Origin: Anaerocolumna jejuensis DSM 15929
Lineage (GTDB): Bacteria; Bacillota; Clostridia; Lachnospirales; Lachnospiraceae
Assembly: GCF_900142215.1 (NCBI RefSeq)
Contig: NZ_FRAC01000014.1
Location: 62,001-126,000, forward strand
Reading direction: 5' to 3'
DNA length: 64,000 nt
The notes beneath the pieces are model-generated. The model made no database searches, was not told where the DNA came from, and saw only the letters and a program-made list of their open reading frames with translations. Made by a program: the position numbers and the translations under genes. How positions within the stretch are numbered: position 1 is the stretch's first letter; every line of letters begins with the position of its first letter. This document shows, piece by piece, positions 53,401 to 62,157 of the stretch.

Positions 53401-55302
53401 CTACTTAACCAGATCAATTTTATAAAGTCCGGCAATACTGTAACCATTTAAAAGTACTAACGGCGGGATATTATTGCCATCTCCACTTTCAGGATAGTTG
53501 GTCCATATGGATTCATTTACAGCGTGGAACTGGTCAGGTCTGTACATTAAGGAGAAGGAAGGAACATCTGTTAAATAAATTTTAACAGCTTCTGTATAGT
53601 ATTCCTTTTGCTTAGCGGGATCTGCTTCACCAGGGATTAACTTAATCAGCTCATCCATACGTTTGTTGCTGTAATGTCCCCAGTTACCTGCCCAGTTATT
53701 GTCAACACCGTTATATTCGGAACTTGTTAACATTCTTAAACGTCCCCAAGGCTGTGTAGGGCCTGCGGAATCCGTCCACATCATAAAGATATCATATTCT
53801 GTTTGTTTCTTGGAAGTAACAGTTGACTGGAATACATCAGCCTGAGGATACTGTGTAGTAATATCAATACCGATGTTCTTACCTGCCGCTGCTACGATTT
53901 CAATTGCTGCCTGCCAGTCAGTCCAGCCATCAGGGCATGCTGCTACGAAGGAAAGTTTCTTTCCGTCTAATTCACGGATTCCATCACCGTTTTTGTCTTT
54001 AATTCCAGCATCATCCAGTAACTTCTTAGCGCCTTCAATATCATTTCCGGTCCATTGAAGATCCTTTACTGCATCATGGTCATATTTAGCCTGCTCACCA
54101 TCCGTAGGGTTCATAACGGAACGAGGAATATTCTTAAAGGTAGGTGACTGGCCTGTCATAGCATTTGCATTGATAGCATCATAATCAACTGCCATAGCAA
54201 TAGCTTTTCTGATTGCAACATTTTGAAGAAGTTTATTATCCATATTAAACCAGGCGGTAGGCATATTTACACAGATACCGTAAGGTGCATCCTGAAGATA
54301 TGTAGAAATAGGAAGACCATCCTTCTCCCACAAATCCTGAATGTTAGGAATAAACTGCTGGTCAACATCGACTTCACCTGCTTTAAATGCTACTTCCGTA
54401 GCAGGGTTGTCGGCATAAATAGTATGGCATAAGTACTTAGGTGCAGGAAGTTTTCCCCACATGGAAGCATCCTGGCCCCAGTAGCTGTCATTACGAACCA
54501 AAACAACTTTCTGGTCATCATTATAGAAATTATGGTAAGGACCGGAATATACAACATCTTCGCCGGCATCCTTCTTAATAGCGGCAGCATCATTATTGCA
54601 GCGTGCTTCTACCTTCTGAATCCAGGCTTTCTGAATAACATAAGTCTGTCCCAGATATGCTACAACCAAAAGAGGATTAACAGCTTTACCCTTAGCATCA
54701 AGTTTTGCTTTAATTAATACTGTCTGGGGATCAACTGCTGTTACACTTTCAATATAAGGTGCCAGTGCAACACCCTGGCCATTCTTAACTTTAGCATCAG
54801 CCTCAAAGGTATAAGCAACATCATCAGCTGTAACAGCTGTACCGTCACTCCATTTAGCAGCACTTTTAATCTTAACAGTTATTTCTGTTCTGTCAGCATT
54901 CCACTGATAGTCGCCATCAGCTAATAATGGTGTCATGGTATCATCCAGCATGTTGTACATATAAAGTGTTTCAAACATAGGAGTACGTGATCCGCCGCCG
55001 GACTGGGTAATTGCAAGTGCATTGTTCATATCATCGGAAAGAGGATTCCAGCCGTTAACTGCTCCCCATTGCAGACCGCCATAATACAGTGTTTCATTTC
55101 TGGGTAATTCGCCGCCCGGTTTTACTTCCTCTGTAGCAGGCGTTGCAGTCGGCGTGTCCGTTGCTTCTGTTGTTGCTGTTGGTGTAGGTGTATCTTTTGT
55201 GCTTGTTTCATCTGTTTTATTAGATTTACAAGCAGTCAGCATACTTAATACCATAACCATTGTAAGAAGTAGTGACAAAAATCTTTTTACATTCTTTTTC
55301 AT
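53401..55302 (-). CDS. Substrate-binding lipoprotein, SBP family 5 (importer 2)
   Basis: 633 residues. Signal peptide with lipobox LTAC, then a TPTPTATTEA linker. The body is family 5 (YQWNADRTEITVKIKSAAKWSDGTAVTADDVAYTF; ATEVAFKAGEVDVDQQ). Its size and the neighbouring AraC-GH39 regulator suggest a carbohydrate rather than peptide ligand, such as an oligosaccharide released by the secreted hydrolases; this is inference, and peptides remain possible. Excellent GGAGGGAAG site. Promoter probably in the divergent 378-bp region, which it shares with the regulator. Confidence 0.88.
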   Translation of the reverse strand: MKKNVKRFLSLLLTMVMVLSMLTACKSNKTDETSTKDTPTPTATTEATDTPTATPATEEVKPGGELPRNETLYYGGLQWGAVNGWNPLSDDMNNALAITQSGGGSRTPMFETLYMYNMLDDTMTPLLADGDYQWNADRTEITVKIKSAAKWSDGTAVTADDVAYTFEADAKVKNGQGVALAPYIESVTAVDPQTVLIKAKLDAKGKAVNPLLVVAYLGQTYVIQKAWIQKVEARCNNDAAAIKKDAGEDVVYSGPYHNFYNDDQKVVLVRNDSYWGQDASMWGKLPAPKYLCHTIYADNPATEVAFKAGEVDVDQQFIPNIQDLWEKDGLPISTYLQDAPYGICVNMPTAWFNMDNKLLQNVAIRKAIAMAVDYDAINANAMTGQSPTFKNIPRSVMNPTDGEQAKYDHDAVKDLQWTGNDIEGAKKLLDDAGIKDKNGDGIRELDGKKLSFVAACPDGWTDWQAAIEIVAAAGKNIGIDITTQYPQADVFQSTVTSKKQTEYDIFMMWTDSAGPTQPWGRLRMLTSSEYNGVDNNWAGNWGHYSNKRMDELIKLIPGEADPAKQKEYYTEAVKIYLTDVPSFSLMYRPDQFHAVNESIWTNYPESGDGNNIPPLVLLNGYSIAGLYKIDLVK

Positions 55303-55680
55303 AATGCTTCCCTCCTGTTTTTTTTATCGCAATAACCATATTGGTTAAAAACGAACATTTTTACAAAAGTCCTACAGTTTTTTCTCTGTAAAATAACCTT
55401 TCTATTTACATATGATAATATATGTTGTAGAATAAAACCATGCTAATTTCTATTTATTTGTATATATTTTATACATGATTTAGCTTTATTTGGAATCATG
55501 TTTTATATATTATTACTCATTTAAGCAAAATATAGCATAAATTTGTACGATTTATATAAAAAAGTTTCCACTTCCAAATCCAGGCATCTTATTATCTGTT
55601 TAACGCATTATTTGTACAATTTTTGTGCATATATCATATAAAATACATGCAATATTATTTCATTTTGGGAGGAGTATATT
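55303..55680. promoter_or_regulatory. Divergent promoter region between importer 2 and its AraC-GH39 regulator
   Basis: 378 AT-rich bases. The region immediately before the regulator holds TTGTAC and TATAAA-like hexamers, but spacing (19 bp) is loose. No exact operator can be defined; AraC-type binding sites are expected here as direct repeats. Confidence 0.35.
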
Positions 55681-58206
55681 ATGGTATCTAAACACGAAAT
55701 TATTGAATACGGTAATGAAATGCCAATTAAAATCAGCATCCAGAATATCGAAGATATGTCGAGGCACTGGCACAGCAGTCTGGAAATTTACCTGGTATTG
55801 AGCGGAAGCCTGACGGTTATGTTTGAGGAGGATACCTACAAGCTGTCCGAAGATGATATCATCCTGATCAACAGCAATCAATTCCATGAAATCAAAAGCA
55901 GCAATACCGTTGCTGCCGTACTCCAAATTAAGCAAAGCTTCTTCCAGCAATGGGTTGATGATAATACTTATTTCGAATGTAATTCCGTACTCTATCATGA
56001 CAGAAATAAATATCTGGAGCTAAAGAAACTGATAGCCAGACTTGTACATGCAAGCTATAATGTTACAGAGCATAAAAGCCTGCTCATCATACCTTTATCC
56101 TACAATATTTTATATGAACTGATTTATAATTTTAGAATCTTTAAAGCAGACACTTCCAGTAAAAACTCTAAGAATTTGAAACGTCTTAAGGGAATCATCC
56201 AATACCTGAACGATAATTACGCAGAAAATATCACCCTGGAGACTATCGCCAAAAGAGAATACCTTTCCGCCTCCTATCTGTCCCATTTCTTTGAAAAAAA
56301 TATGGGCATCAGCTTATTTAACTACCTGGCCGGTATCAGGCTGCGCCATGCGGTTGCCGATTTACTGCATACCGACCTGACCATCGAGCAGATAGCCGCA
56401 AATAACGGTTTTTCTAACAGCCGCTACTTTGTCAGCACCTTTAAAAAAGAATACGGCACCCTTCCAAAGCAATATAAAAAGGAGCAGAAGCTACTTAATG
56501 TTTCAGAAAATGGCACAAAATCACTGCAGCCAATGCTGGTCCTAAAGCAGCAGGACTTTTTGAACAAGCTGGGAGAATATCTTGATAAAAATTCAAAAAA
56601 TGAGCTTCCGGAAGCAAAATATCCCACCCGGCTGATTGTACAAAGCATAAACACTACCATGAAAAAACAGCTCCTCCATCATTCCTTCAAAACCTTTACC
56701 AGTGTGGGCAGGGCGAAAGAGCTTCTATATAAGAATGTCAAAGAGCATTTACAGGAGCTGCAGAAGGAAGTCGGTTTTCAGTATATAAAATTTCATGGTA
56801 TTCTGGATGACAGCATGATGCTGTATAACGAGGACAGGAACGGAAATCCTTATCTTGTTTATACCTATGTGGATGATGTGCTGGATTTTCTGTTGTCTAT
56901 CGGCTTAAAGCCGCTGATACAGTTTTCCTTCATGCCAAAGCTTCTGTCAGAGGACTCGGACAAGACGCTGTTCTACAACCCTGTTATCATAAGCAAGCCG
57001 AAGGATTACAAGAAATGGGTCTATCTGATAACGGAATTAACCAAGCACCTTTTAAAACGCTATGGCTCGGGAGAAGTCAGAACCTGGATGTTCTCTTTCT
57101 GGAATGTGCCCTTTTTATCCTATATTTTTTCCTTTGAGACCAACGAAATTACTTATGAGCTTTACCGCATCACCAGAAACTGTGTAAAGGAATGTGATCC
57201 CCTGCTTTCCTTTGGAAATCCTTCCTATGGCTCTCTGGACTTTTGCAATTCCGAATTTTACGATTTTCTGGATTACTGCAAGCTGCATGATTGTTATCCG
57301 GACTTTTACAACATCCACTGCTATCCGGTTAAAACCTCTTCCATCGGCTCCTTTCCCACACTTGGAAAGAACCAATCGGAGGACAGTGAAAAGGATACTA
57401 TTATCCTGTCCGATGACCCGGATTACATGGCTCACAGTATCGAGGATTTTAAGAACCGCATTCAGTACTACCCGAATCTTCCTATATATATAACAGAATG
57501 GGCTTCCACCTCCTCTCATTGTGACTGGCTCAACGATACCTGTTACCGCTCAGCCTACATTGTAAAGAACATACTGGATAATTATGATGAGGTGGAGAGC
57601 TTCGGAAACTGGTGCCTTACGGATATACTGGAGGAGCTCCCCATGGACAACGAAGAATTTCACGGAGAGCTTGGGTTATTTACCTGCCATGGCATTAAAA
57701 AGCCTGCCTATTATGCCTTTACCTTTTTAAATAAGCTGATGGATATCCTGGTGGATAAAGGAGAAGGTTATTTCATAACTACCAACGGCCAAAGTGATTA
57801 TACTATTCTTCTTTATAACTATCATCATGTTTCCCCTCTTTATGCCCAGGGAATATTATTTAATGTTACCTTTAATGAGCGGTACAACGCTTTTGTAAAT
57901 CCTTCCTCCCTGGATATCCATCTGACCCTTACCCATGTGGAAAATGCGGACTATATTGTTACACACCATGTGGTTAACAGGGAAAGCGGTAGTGCCTTTG
58001 ACGAATGGGTCCGCATGGGAGCAGTTCCCCTTACGGACGAGGAGGAAATCAACACCTTAAAAGGACGTTCCATGCCAAGAATCACAAAGGAGCAGATAAC
58101 GGTAACGAATAATACTATGGCACAATTTGCACTTTTACATCCTCATGAAATACGTTTGATTCAGATTAAGAAGGCGGAATACAGTCCGTCCTGCTACCGT
58201 CCTTAG
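55681..58206 (+). CDS. AraC-family regulator fused to a GH39-like domain
   Basis: 841 residues. Cupin-type N-terminal domain (about 15-145; HWHSSLEIYLVLSG), AraC HTH pair (about 170-270; ITLETIAKREYLSASYLSHFF and GFSNSRYFVSTFKKEYG) and a GH39-like barrel from about 310 to 800. The nucleophile Glu606 is kept (YITEWAST), but the acid/base Glu of the WNEP motif is Val476 (FWNVP). Hydrolysis is therefore unlikely; the domain probably senses a xylo- or other oligosaccharide. It is divergent from importer 2, which it likely controls. The start follows GGGAGGAG. Confidence 0.9.
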   Translation: MVSKHEIIEYGNEMPIKISIQNIEDMSRHWHSSLEIYLVLSGSLTVMFEEDTYKLSEDDIILINSNQFHEIKSSNTVAAVLQIKQSFFQQWVDDNTYFECNSVLYHDRNKYLELKKLIARLVHASYNVTEHKSLLIIPLSYNILYELIYNFRIFKADTSSKNSKNLKRLKGIIQYLNDNYAENITLETIAKREYLSASYLSHFFEKNMGISLFNYLAGIRLRHAVADLLHTDLTIEQIAANNGFSNSRYFVSTFKKEYGTLPKQYKKEQKLLNVSENGTKSLQPMLVLKQQDFLNKLGEYLDKNSKNELPEAKYPTRLIVQSINTTMKKQLLHHSFKTFTSVGRAKELLYKNVKEHLQELQKEVGFQYIKFHGILDDSMMLYNEDRNGNPYLVYTYVDDVLDFLLSIGLKPLIQFSFMPKLLSEDSDKTLFYNPVIISKPKDYKKWVYLITELTKHLLKRYGSGEVRTWMFSFWNVPFLSYIFSFETNEITYELYRITRNCVKECDPLLSFGNPSYGSLDFCNSEFYDFLDYCKLHDCYPDFYNIHCYPVKTSSIGSFPTLGKNQSEDSEKDTIILSDDPDYMAHSIEDFKNRIQYYPNLPIYITEWASTSSHCDWLNDTCYRSAYIVKNILDNYDEVESFGNWCLTDILEELPMDNEEFHGELGLFTCHGIKKPAYYAFTFLNKLMDILVDKGEGYFITTNGQSDYTILLYNYHHVSPLYAQGILFNVTFNERYNAFVNPSSLDIHLTLTHVENADYIVTHHVVNRESGSAFDEWVRMGAVPLTDEEEINTLKGRSMPRITKEQITVTNNTMAQFALLHPHEIRLIQIKKAEYSPSCYRP

Positions 58207-58255
58207 TAGTGGACTGCATTTATGTTATAGGGCGGCCTTACTTATGTTTAAGACT

Positions 58256-58505
58256 TTGGAAACGGACGATGGTTTCTGGTTCCGTTGATACATTTTCTAT
58301 TCGCGGTTCCAATTCCACTAAAATGGCAGCCGTTATTCCTGGAAGGTTAAATTACACCAAACTCGCTTCATAATTATTGGTTATATTAACACTGTGAGCT
58401 CAGACAATGGTGTAATTTAATCTAGTCATAACGGCTGCCATTTAAGTGTCATAAGGAACCCCTCAATAGAAAATGTATCAACGGAACCAGAAACCATCTG
58501 TACTT
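58256..58505 (-). mobile_element. R1 palindromic element, copy F (reverse orientation)
   Basis: A 250-bp palindrome read on the minus strand. Stem TGGTTCCGTTGATACATTTT and its complement differ completely from other copies, but the words TGACACTTAA, CATTGTCTGAGC, AGCGAGTTTGG and TTTAGTGGA are present at the expected places. Outer ends are degenerate, so limits are approximate and no target duplication was found. Confidence 0.75.
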
Positions 58506-58625
58506 TGGCTTAAAATTTAAGTGAATCGATGTGAAAGGGTGTGACGTATTTACTAAAATAAGAATAAATAAAAATGTGAACAAACTAAGTTATGTAGAGT
58601 TTACCAAAATAGTTTATATAGAGCG

Positions 58626-58654
58626 TTGACATTTAAAATTGGGTACTATAGAAT
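58626..58654 (+). promoter_or_regulatory. Predicted promoter of the 58695 gene
   Basis: TTGACA (58626-58631) and TAGAAT (58649-58654), spaced by 17 bp, about 40 bp upstream of the start codon. Confidence 0.65.
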
Positions 58655-58694
58655 ACTTAAGTAATTTAGAGTTTAAATAGAATATGAGGTACTT

Positions 58695-59255
58695 ATGACT
58701 GAAATAGAAAACAAATACGAAACTTTATTGAATAATGTAAAAACCACCGTTTATGAAGGAATTTTAAAGCTTGGCCTGGCAAAGGGAGAAAGCTTTGGAA
58801 TATACTATGAGCAGGACCTTCTGAATTATTTTTTGGGTAAGGATTGTGAGAGTGGCAGTGATATGATAACAGAACTAGATGGATTTGGGATGTTCGCAAA
58901 AGAAAGGCAGATTCCTCTTTCCATAAGCCACCAGGGCAGCCGTTTCCGGTTTCTTGTAGCAGCAGAAGGAGTATCCTATATCAAGGAATACAGCCCTTCT
59001 TCGAATTTTCTAAAAGAGCTGATTGACCTTGCAGGTACTCATACCTTCTGCCTGGAACAGATTCTTGCTGTTTTTAAGAATTCAGGGAAGGAATATACGG
59101 TAAGAGAGGTTGAGAATCCTGAATTTGAGTATGTTATAGCTTTTACAGACAGGGATTTTGACCCTTACCTTTATTGTTTTCACTTTGAGCAGGGACACGG
59201 CCATTATCACCGGCTATTGGAATACAGCTATAAGAAACTCTTTGAAGAGGAATAA
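58695..59255 (+). CDS. Uncharacterised protein, DUF3877-like
   Basis: 186 residues, soluble. It resembles the DUF3877 proteins found mainly in clostridia (assigned from memory of the family, moderate certainty). The C-terminal half contains FAFTDRDFDPYLYCFHFEQG-like sequence and HGHYHRLLEYSYKKLFEEE. No catalytic motif recognised. Good promoter and GAGGT site, monocistronic. Converges with the ThpR gene. Confidence 0.6.
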   Translation: MTEIENKYETLLNNVKTTVYEGILKLGLAKGESFGIYYEQDLLNYFLGKDCESGSDMITELDGFGMFAKERQIPLSISHQGSRFRFLVAAEGVSYIKEYSPSSNFLKELIDLAGTHTFCLEQILAVFKNSGKEYTVREVENPEFEYVIAFTDRDFDPYLYCFHFEQGHGHYHRLLEYSYKKLFEEE

Positions 59256-59320
59256 ATACTGAAAGTTTGGCTAATGGCCTGCTTGAATTAGTCTGGGCCA
59301 TTAAGCCAAGTACAAAGCGG

Positions 59321-59881
59321 TCAGCGCACTAACAGGGCGGCTTCCATAAGGCTGCTGTATCTGAGCTTTCCTTCAATTCTCTCTGAATTCATAAGATGAA
59401 TTTTATTTACAAGTAGATGCAGTTTGGGCACTAAGGCAGACAGCTCTTCCAGGGAGGCAGCTTTCTCTAAGACCACACCTCTTCCTATGGTCAGGTGTGC
59501 CTTTAATTTCTGCTCTTCTATGGAAAAGCCCTGTATTCTCAAGCTCTCTGTAATCTCTTCATACAATTTTATTAACTCAGGGGATTCCTTTATACCTACC
59601 CAGAAGATATCCCCTCCCTTATTTTGAAAGCGTCCCAGCTTCTCCGTCTCTATCACAAAGGGGGATACTCTGCTGTTTACTACTCCCTTTTTCAATGCTT
59701 CTTCCGCCCCTGACCTTTTCCTGGTTTCTCCTATAAAGGCCAATGTCAAATGAATATTTTCCTGATGGGTAAAGTTCCCCTTTATTGAATTCTCCTTAAC
59801 TGTCATTCCGTAGCGGTAAAGCTTTTCCTTGTCTTCCGGCAAGAAATCAATCGCTGCAAAAAGCCGGTAAAAACCTCCCAT
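59321..59881 (-). CDS. thpR: RNA 2',3'-cyclic phosphodiesterase (ThpR/LigT)
   Basis: 186 residues from the ATG at 59881, chosen because AGGAGG lies 5 nt upstream; a longer frame to 59908 would start inside the R2 repeat. Two HxT motifs of 2H phosphoesterases: HLTLAFIGE and HLTIGRG. It opens 2',3'-cyclic phosphates on RNA ends or ligates tRNA halves. Soluble. The leader consists of an R2 repeat. Confidence 0.9.
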   Translation of the reverse strand: MGGFYRLFAAIDFLPEDKEKLYRYGMTVKENSIKGNFTHQENIHLTLAFIGETRKRSGAEEALKKGVVNSRVSPFVIETEKLGRFQNKGGDIFWVGIKESPELIKLYEEITESLRIQGFSIEEQKLKAHLTIGRGVVLEKAASLEELSALVPKLHLLVNKIHLMNSERIEGKLRYSSLMEAALLVR

Positions 59882-59904
59882 ATAGTAACCTCCTTGCTCC
59901 CGTT

Positions 59905-59972
59905 GCATACCGCAGACTAGTCTGCGATATTGCCATAAATAATAGAGTGTGAAAGTGTTCTTCTTTCACACT
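59905..59972 (-). repeat. R2 repeat in the leader of thpR
   Basis: 68 bp: hairpin ACCGCAGAC-TA-GTCTGCGAT (on the plus strand GCATACCGCAGACTAGTCTG), linker TGCCATAAATAAT, and hairpin AGTGTGAAAG / CTTTCACACT. In the direction of thpR its order and its position just before the ribosome site equal those at 47052. Confidence 0.9.
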
Positions 59973-59984
59973 AACAGCCATGCC

Positions 59985-60040
59985 TTCCCAGCATGTGTGA
60001 AAATTGTTTTCTAATTTTCACGCTTGCTCCCGTTGCATGC
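59985..60040 (-). repeat. R2-related hairpin between mgtC and thpR
   Basis: A variant with stem GTGAAAATT / AATTTTCAC (about 59999-60022), followed by CTTGCTCCCGTTGCATGCCG, the same 20-mer (one change) that adjoins the R2 copy at 59905. The two lie in tandem in the mgtC-thpR gap. A similar GTGAAAATT hairpin occurs at 63976-64000. Confidence 0.6.
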
Positions 60041-60048
60041 CGTAATTT

Positions 60049-60738
60049 TTATATCTCATCCACTGTAAGTACATCATCCAGGCCGCTGAGCAGCAGCAGA
60101 ACCTTTTCATGGTCATGCCTTTCCTGTTGTTTTATTGTTATAAACAATCCTACCGTATCCTCACTGTTTCTTGTCTTGCTGATTTCCACATCGGATATGG
60201 TCATATTGTTCTTGCGAATTGTTTCAAATACGTTGCTTATGGCATTTACCGTAGTTACCTGCACATATACCTCTATCAGCTTTGTCCTTGACATGGTGTA
60301 CACGTCAAAGCGGTGCAGTACGGTGTTGCAGATATAGATAAAGGCACAGGCAATAATGGCTCCCTCATAAAATCCGATTCCAAGAGCAAGACCCATACAG
60401 GCAGAGGCCCAAAGCCCGGCTGCTGTTGTCAGCCCTTTTACCTGCTGTTTTACCGTTATTAATATTGTTCCGGCGCCCAGAAAACCTATTCCGCTGATAA
60501 CCTGCGCTCCCAGTCTTGATGGGTCTCCTGTGTAATGCCTGACTTCAAGCATGTATTGGCTGGTTATCATTACAAGAGCGGAACCCAGGCAGACCAGGAT
60601 GTGGGTCCTGAGGCCGGCAGGCCTTCTCTTTCTTCCCCTCTCATACCCGATTACTCCTCCGAAAAGTATGGCAAGTGTCAGTCTGGTAATGATGGATAGT
60701 GTATTTATATCCTGTAATGATACTGCTAATTCATTCAT
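60049..60738 (-). CDS. MgtC/SapB-family membrane protein
   Basis: 229 residues. Four to five N-terminal spans with the MgtC signature GYERGRKRRPAGLRTHILVC and, later, GAGTILITVKQQVKGLTTAAGLWASACMG. The C-terminal domain (about 150-229) is ACT-like. MgtC proteins affect growth at low magnesium and modulate membrane ATPases; the clostridial version's role is unknown. Not an Mg2+ transporter by known data. Monocistronic or cotranscribed with thpR. Confidence 0.88.
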   Translation of the reverse strand: MNELAVSLQDINTLSIITRLTLAILFGGVIGYERGRKRRPAGLRTHILVCLGSALVMITSQYMLEVRHYTGDPSRLGAQVISGIGFLGAGTILITVKQQVKGLTTAAGLWASACMGLALGIGFYEGAIIACAFIYICNTVLHRFDVYTMSRTKLIEVYVQVTTVNAISNVFETIRKNNMTISDVEISKTRNSEDTVGLFITIKQQERHDHEKVLLLLSGLDDVLTVDEI

Positions 60739-60855
60739 AAAAAATCTCCCTTATGCTTATATTATGCTGCCTTCCCATTATTATATGTACAGGCGCAATG
60801 AATGTCAGACTTTTATCTCATGTTTATTTTATATCTATTCTTTCCCTATATAAAA

Positions 60856-60904
60856 ACAGGGCTGTTGATAGTAAGCTCTTTAACAAGCTTTTTACAACAG
60901 CCCT
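60856..60904 (-). terminator. Terminator of ilvE
   Basis: 10-bp stem AGGGCTGTTG (60858-60867) / CAACAGCCCT (60895-60904) with a second inner helix (AAGCT), then TTTTTA on the minus strand. Confidence 0.85.
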
Positions 60905-60920
60905 TATCTTTTCAATTGAC

Positions 60921-61988
60921 TTAAACTTCCACTGTCCAGCCAAGTGTATCTTTTACCTTTCCTAACTGGATTCCGGTGATGGTATCATAGAGCTTCTGGC
61001 TGTATTCTCCAATTCCTCCATCCTTTACCTGCATGATTGTGTCTTCCCATCTTAACTGGCCGACAGGTGATATTACAGCAGCCGTACCGCTACCAAATAC
61101 TTCTTCCAAAGTGCCCTTTTCATAGGCCTCTTTAATTTCCGTAATATCTATTTTTCTTTCCTCTACGGGAAGTCCCCAGGCCTTGCATAACCTGATTACA
61201 GAATCCCTGGTAACACCGGGAAGGATACTTCCGTTAAGAACGGGAGTTACAATCTTACCATCAATCTTAAAGAAAATATTCATGGCTCCTACTTCTTCGA
61301 TGTATTTTCTATGAACACCATCCAGCCACAGCACCTGAGAATACCCCTCATCATGGGCTTTTACCTGGGATTTCAGGGAAGCAACATAGTTAGCACCAGT
61401 CTTTGCCTCACCGATTCCTCCCTTAACTGCTCTTACATACTCGTCTTCAATCCATATCTTAACCGGGTTCAGTCCTTCCGGATAATAAGCGCCGACGGGG
61501 CTCAGTATGATGAGGAATTTATAGGTGTCGGAAGGCCTTACTCCTAAAAAGGGGTCTGTTGCAATGACAAAAGGCCTGATATAAAGGGAAGTTCCGGGCT
61601 TTGTTGGAATCCAGGCTTCATCAGTCTTAACCACTTCCTTGATTGCCTGCAGGAAATCTTCCTCCGGTATTTCCGGAATACAGATTCTTTTATTGGTGTT
61701 ATTGGCTCTCTCGATATTTTTCTCCGGACGGAACAGTAAGGTTCTGCCATCCTCCGCTTTATATGCCTTTAAGCCTTCAAACATTTCCTGTCCATAATGA
61801 AACACCATGGCAGAGGGGTCCAGGCTAATCGGTTGATAGGGTATAATCCGCGCATCATGCCATCCTTTGCCGACCTCATAATCCATCACAAACATGTGGT
61901 CCGTAAATATGGTTCCGAACTTTAAGGGGTTATCTCTGGTGGGCAGTTCCTTGGGCGTTGTTGTTTTTTCATATCTGATATTTAGCAT
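60921..61988 (-). CDS. ilvE: Branched-chain amino acid aminotransferase
   Basis: 355 residues from the ATG at 61988 (AAGGAAAGAGG upstream); the frame extends 13 codons further without a suitable site. Class IV PLP aminotransferase: the lysine that forms the Schiff base lies in GEAKTGANYVASL, and FGSGTAAVISPVG and YIEEVGAMNIFF are characteristic of the eukaryote-like BCAT branch. It interconverts Leu, Ile and Val with their 2-oxo acids. Promoter TTGAAA-N17-TAATAT, overlapped by a dyad. Confidence 0.94.
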   Translation of the reverse strand: MLNIRYEKTTTPKELPTRDNPLKFGTIFTDHMFVMDYEVGKGWHDARIIPYQPISLDPSAMVFHYGQEMFEGLKAYKAEDGRTLLFRPEKNIERANNTNKRICIPEIPEEDFLQAIKEVVKTDEAWIPTKPGTSLYIRPFVIATDPFLGVRPSDTYKFLIILSPVGAYYPEGLNPVKIWIEDEYVRAVKGGIGEAKTGANYVASLKSQVKAHDEGYSQVLWLDGVHRKYIEEVGAMNIFFKIDGKIVTPVLNGSILPGVTRDSVIRLCKAWGLPVEERKIDITEIKEAYEKGTLEEVFGSGTAAVISPVGQLRWEDTIMQVKDGGIGEYSQKLYDTITGIQLGKVKDTLGWTVEV

Positions 61989-62029
61989 GATACGTACCTC
62001 TTTCCTTTTCTTAATTTTATATAGCAATA

Positions 62030-62058
62030 ATATTAGCCTTTCAGAAAAGGTTTTTCAA
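62030..62058 (-). promoter_or_regulatory. Predicted ilvE promoter with dyad
   Basis: TTGAAA (62053-62058) and TAATAT (62030-62035), 17 bp apart on the minus strand. The spacer contains CCTTT-TCTG-AAAGG, an inverted repeat that may be an operator. Confidence 0.6.
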
Positions 62059-62110
62059 GTCTTTTTGAGAAATTTTTAACTTTCATAACAGGTTTTGACA
62101 TCTTCCGCAG

Positions 62111-62157
62111 GATATCATCCTGCTGGATATCATCCTGCTGGATATCTATCCTGCTGG
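62111..62157 (-). repeat. Tandem 15-bp repeat spanning the degV stop codon
   Basis: GATATCATCCTGCTG occurs at 62111-62125 and 62126-62140, with a variant at 62141-62157. The degV stop codon (62130) lies in the second unit, so the gene's last residues (RYPAG) are encoded by repeat sequence. Confidence 0.85.
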
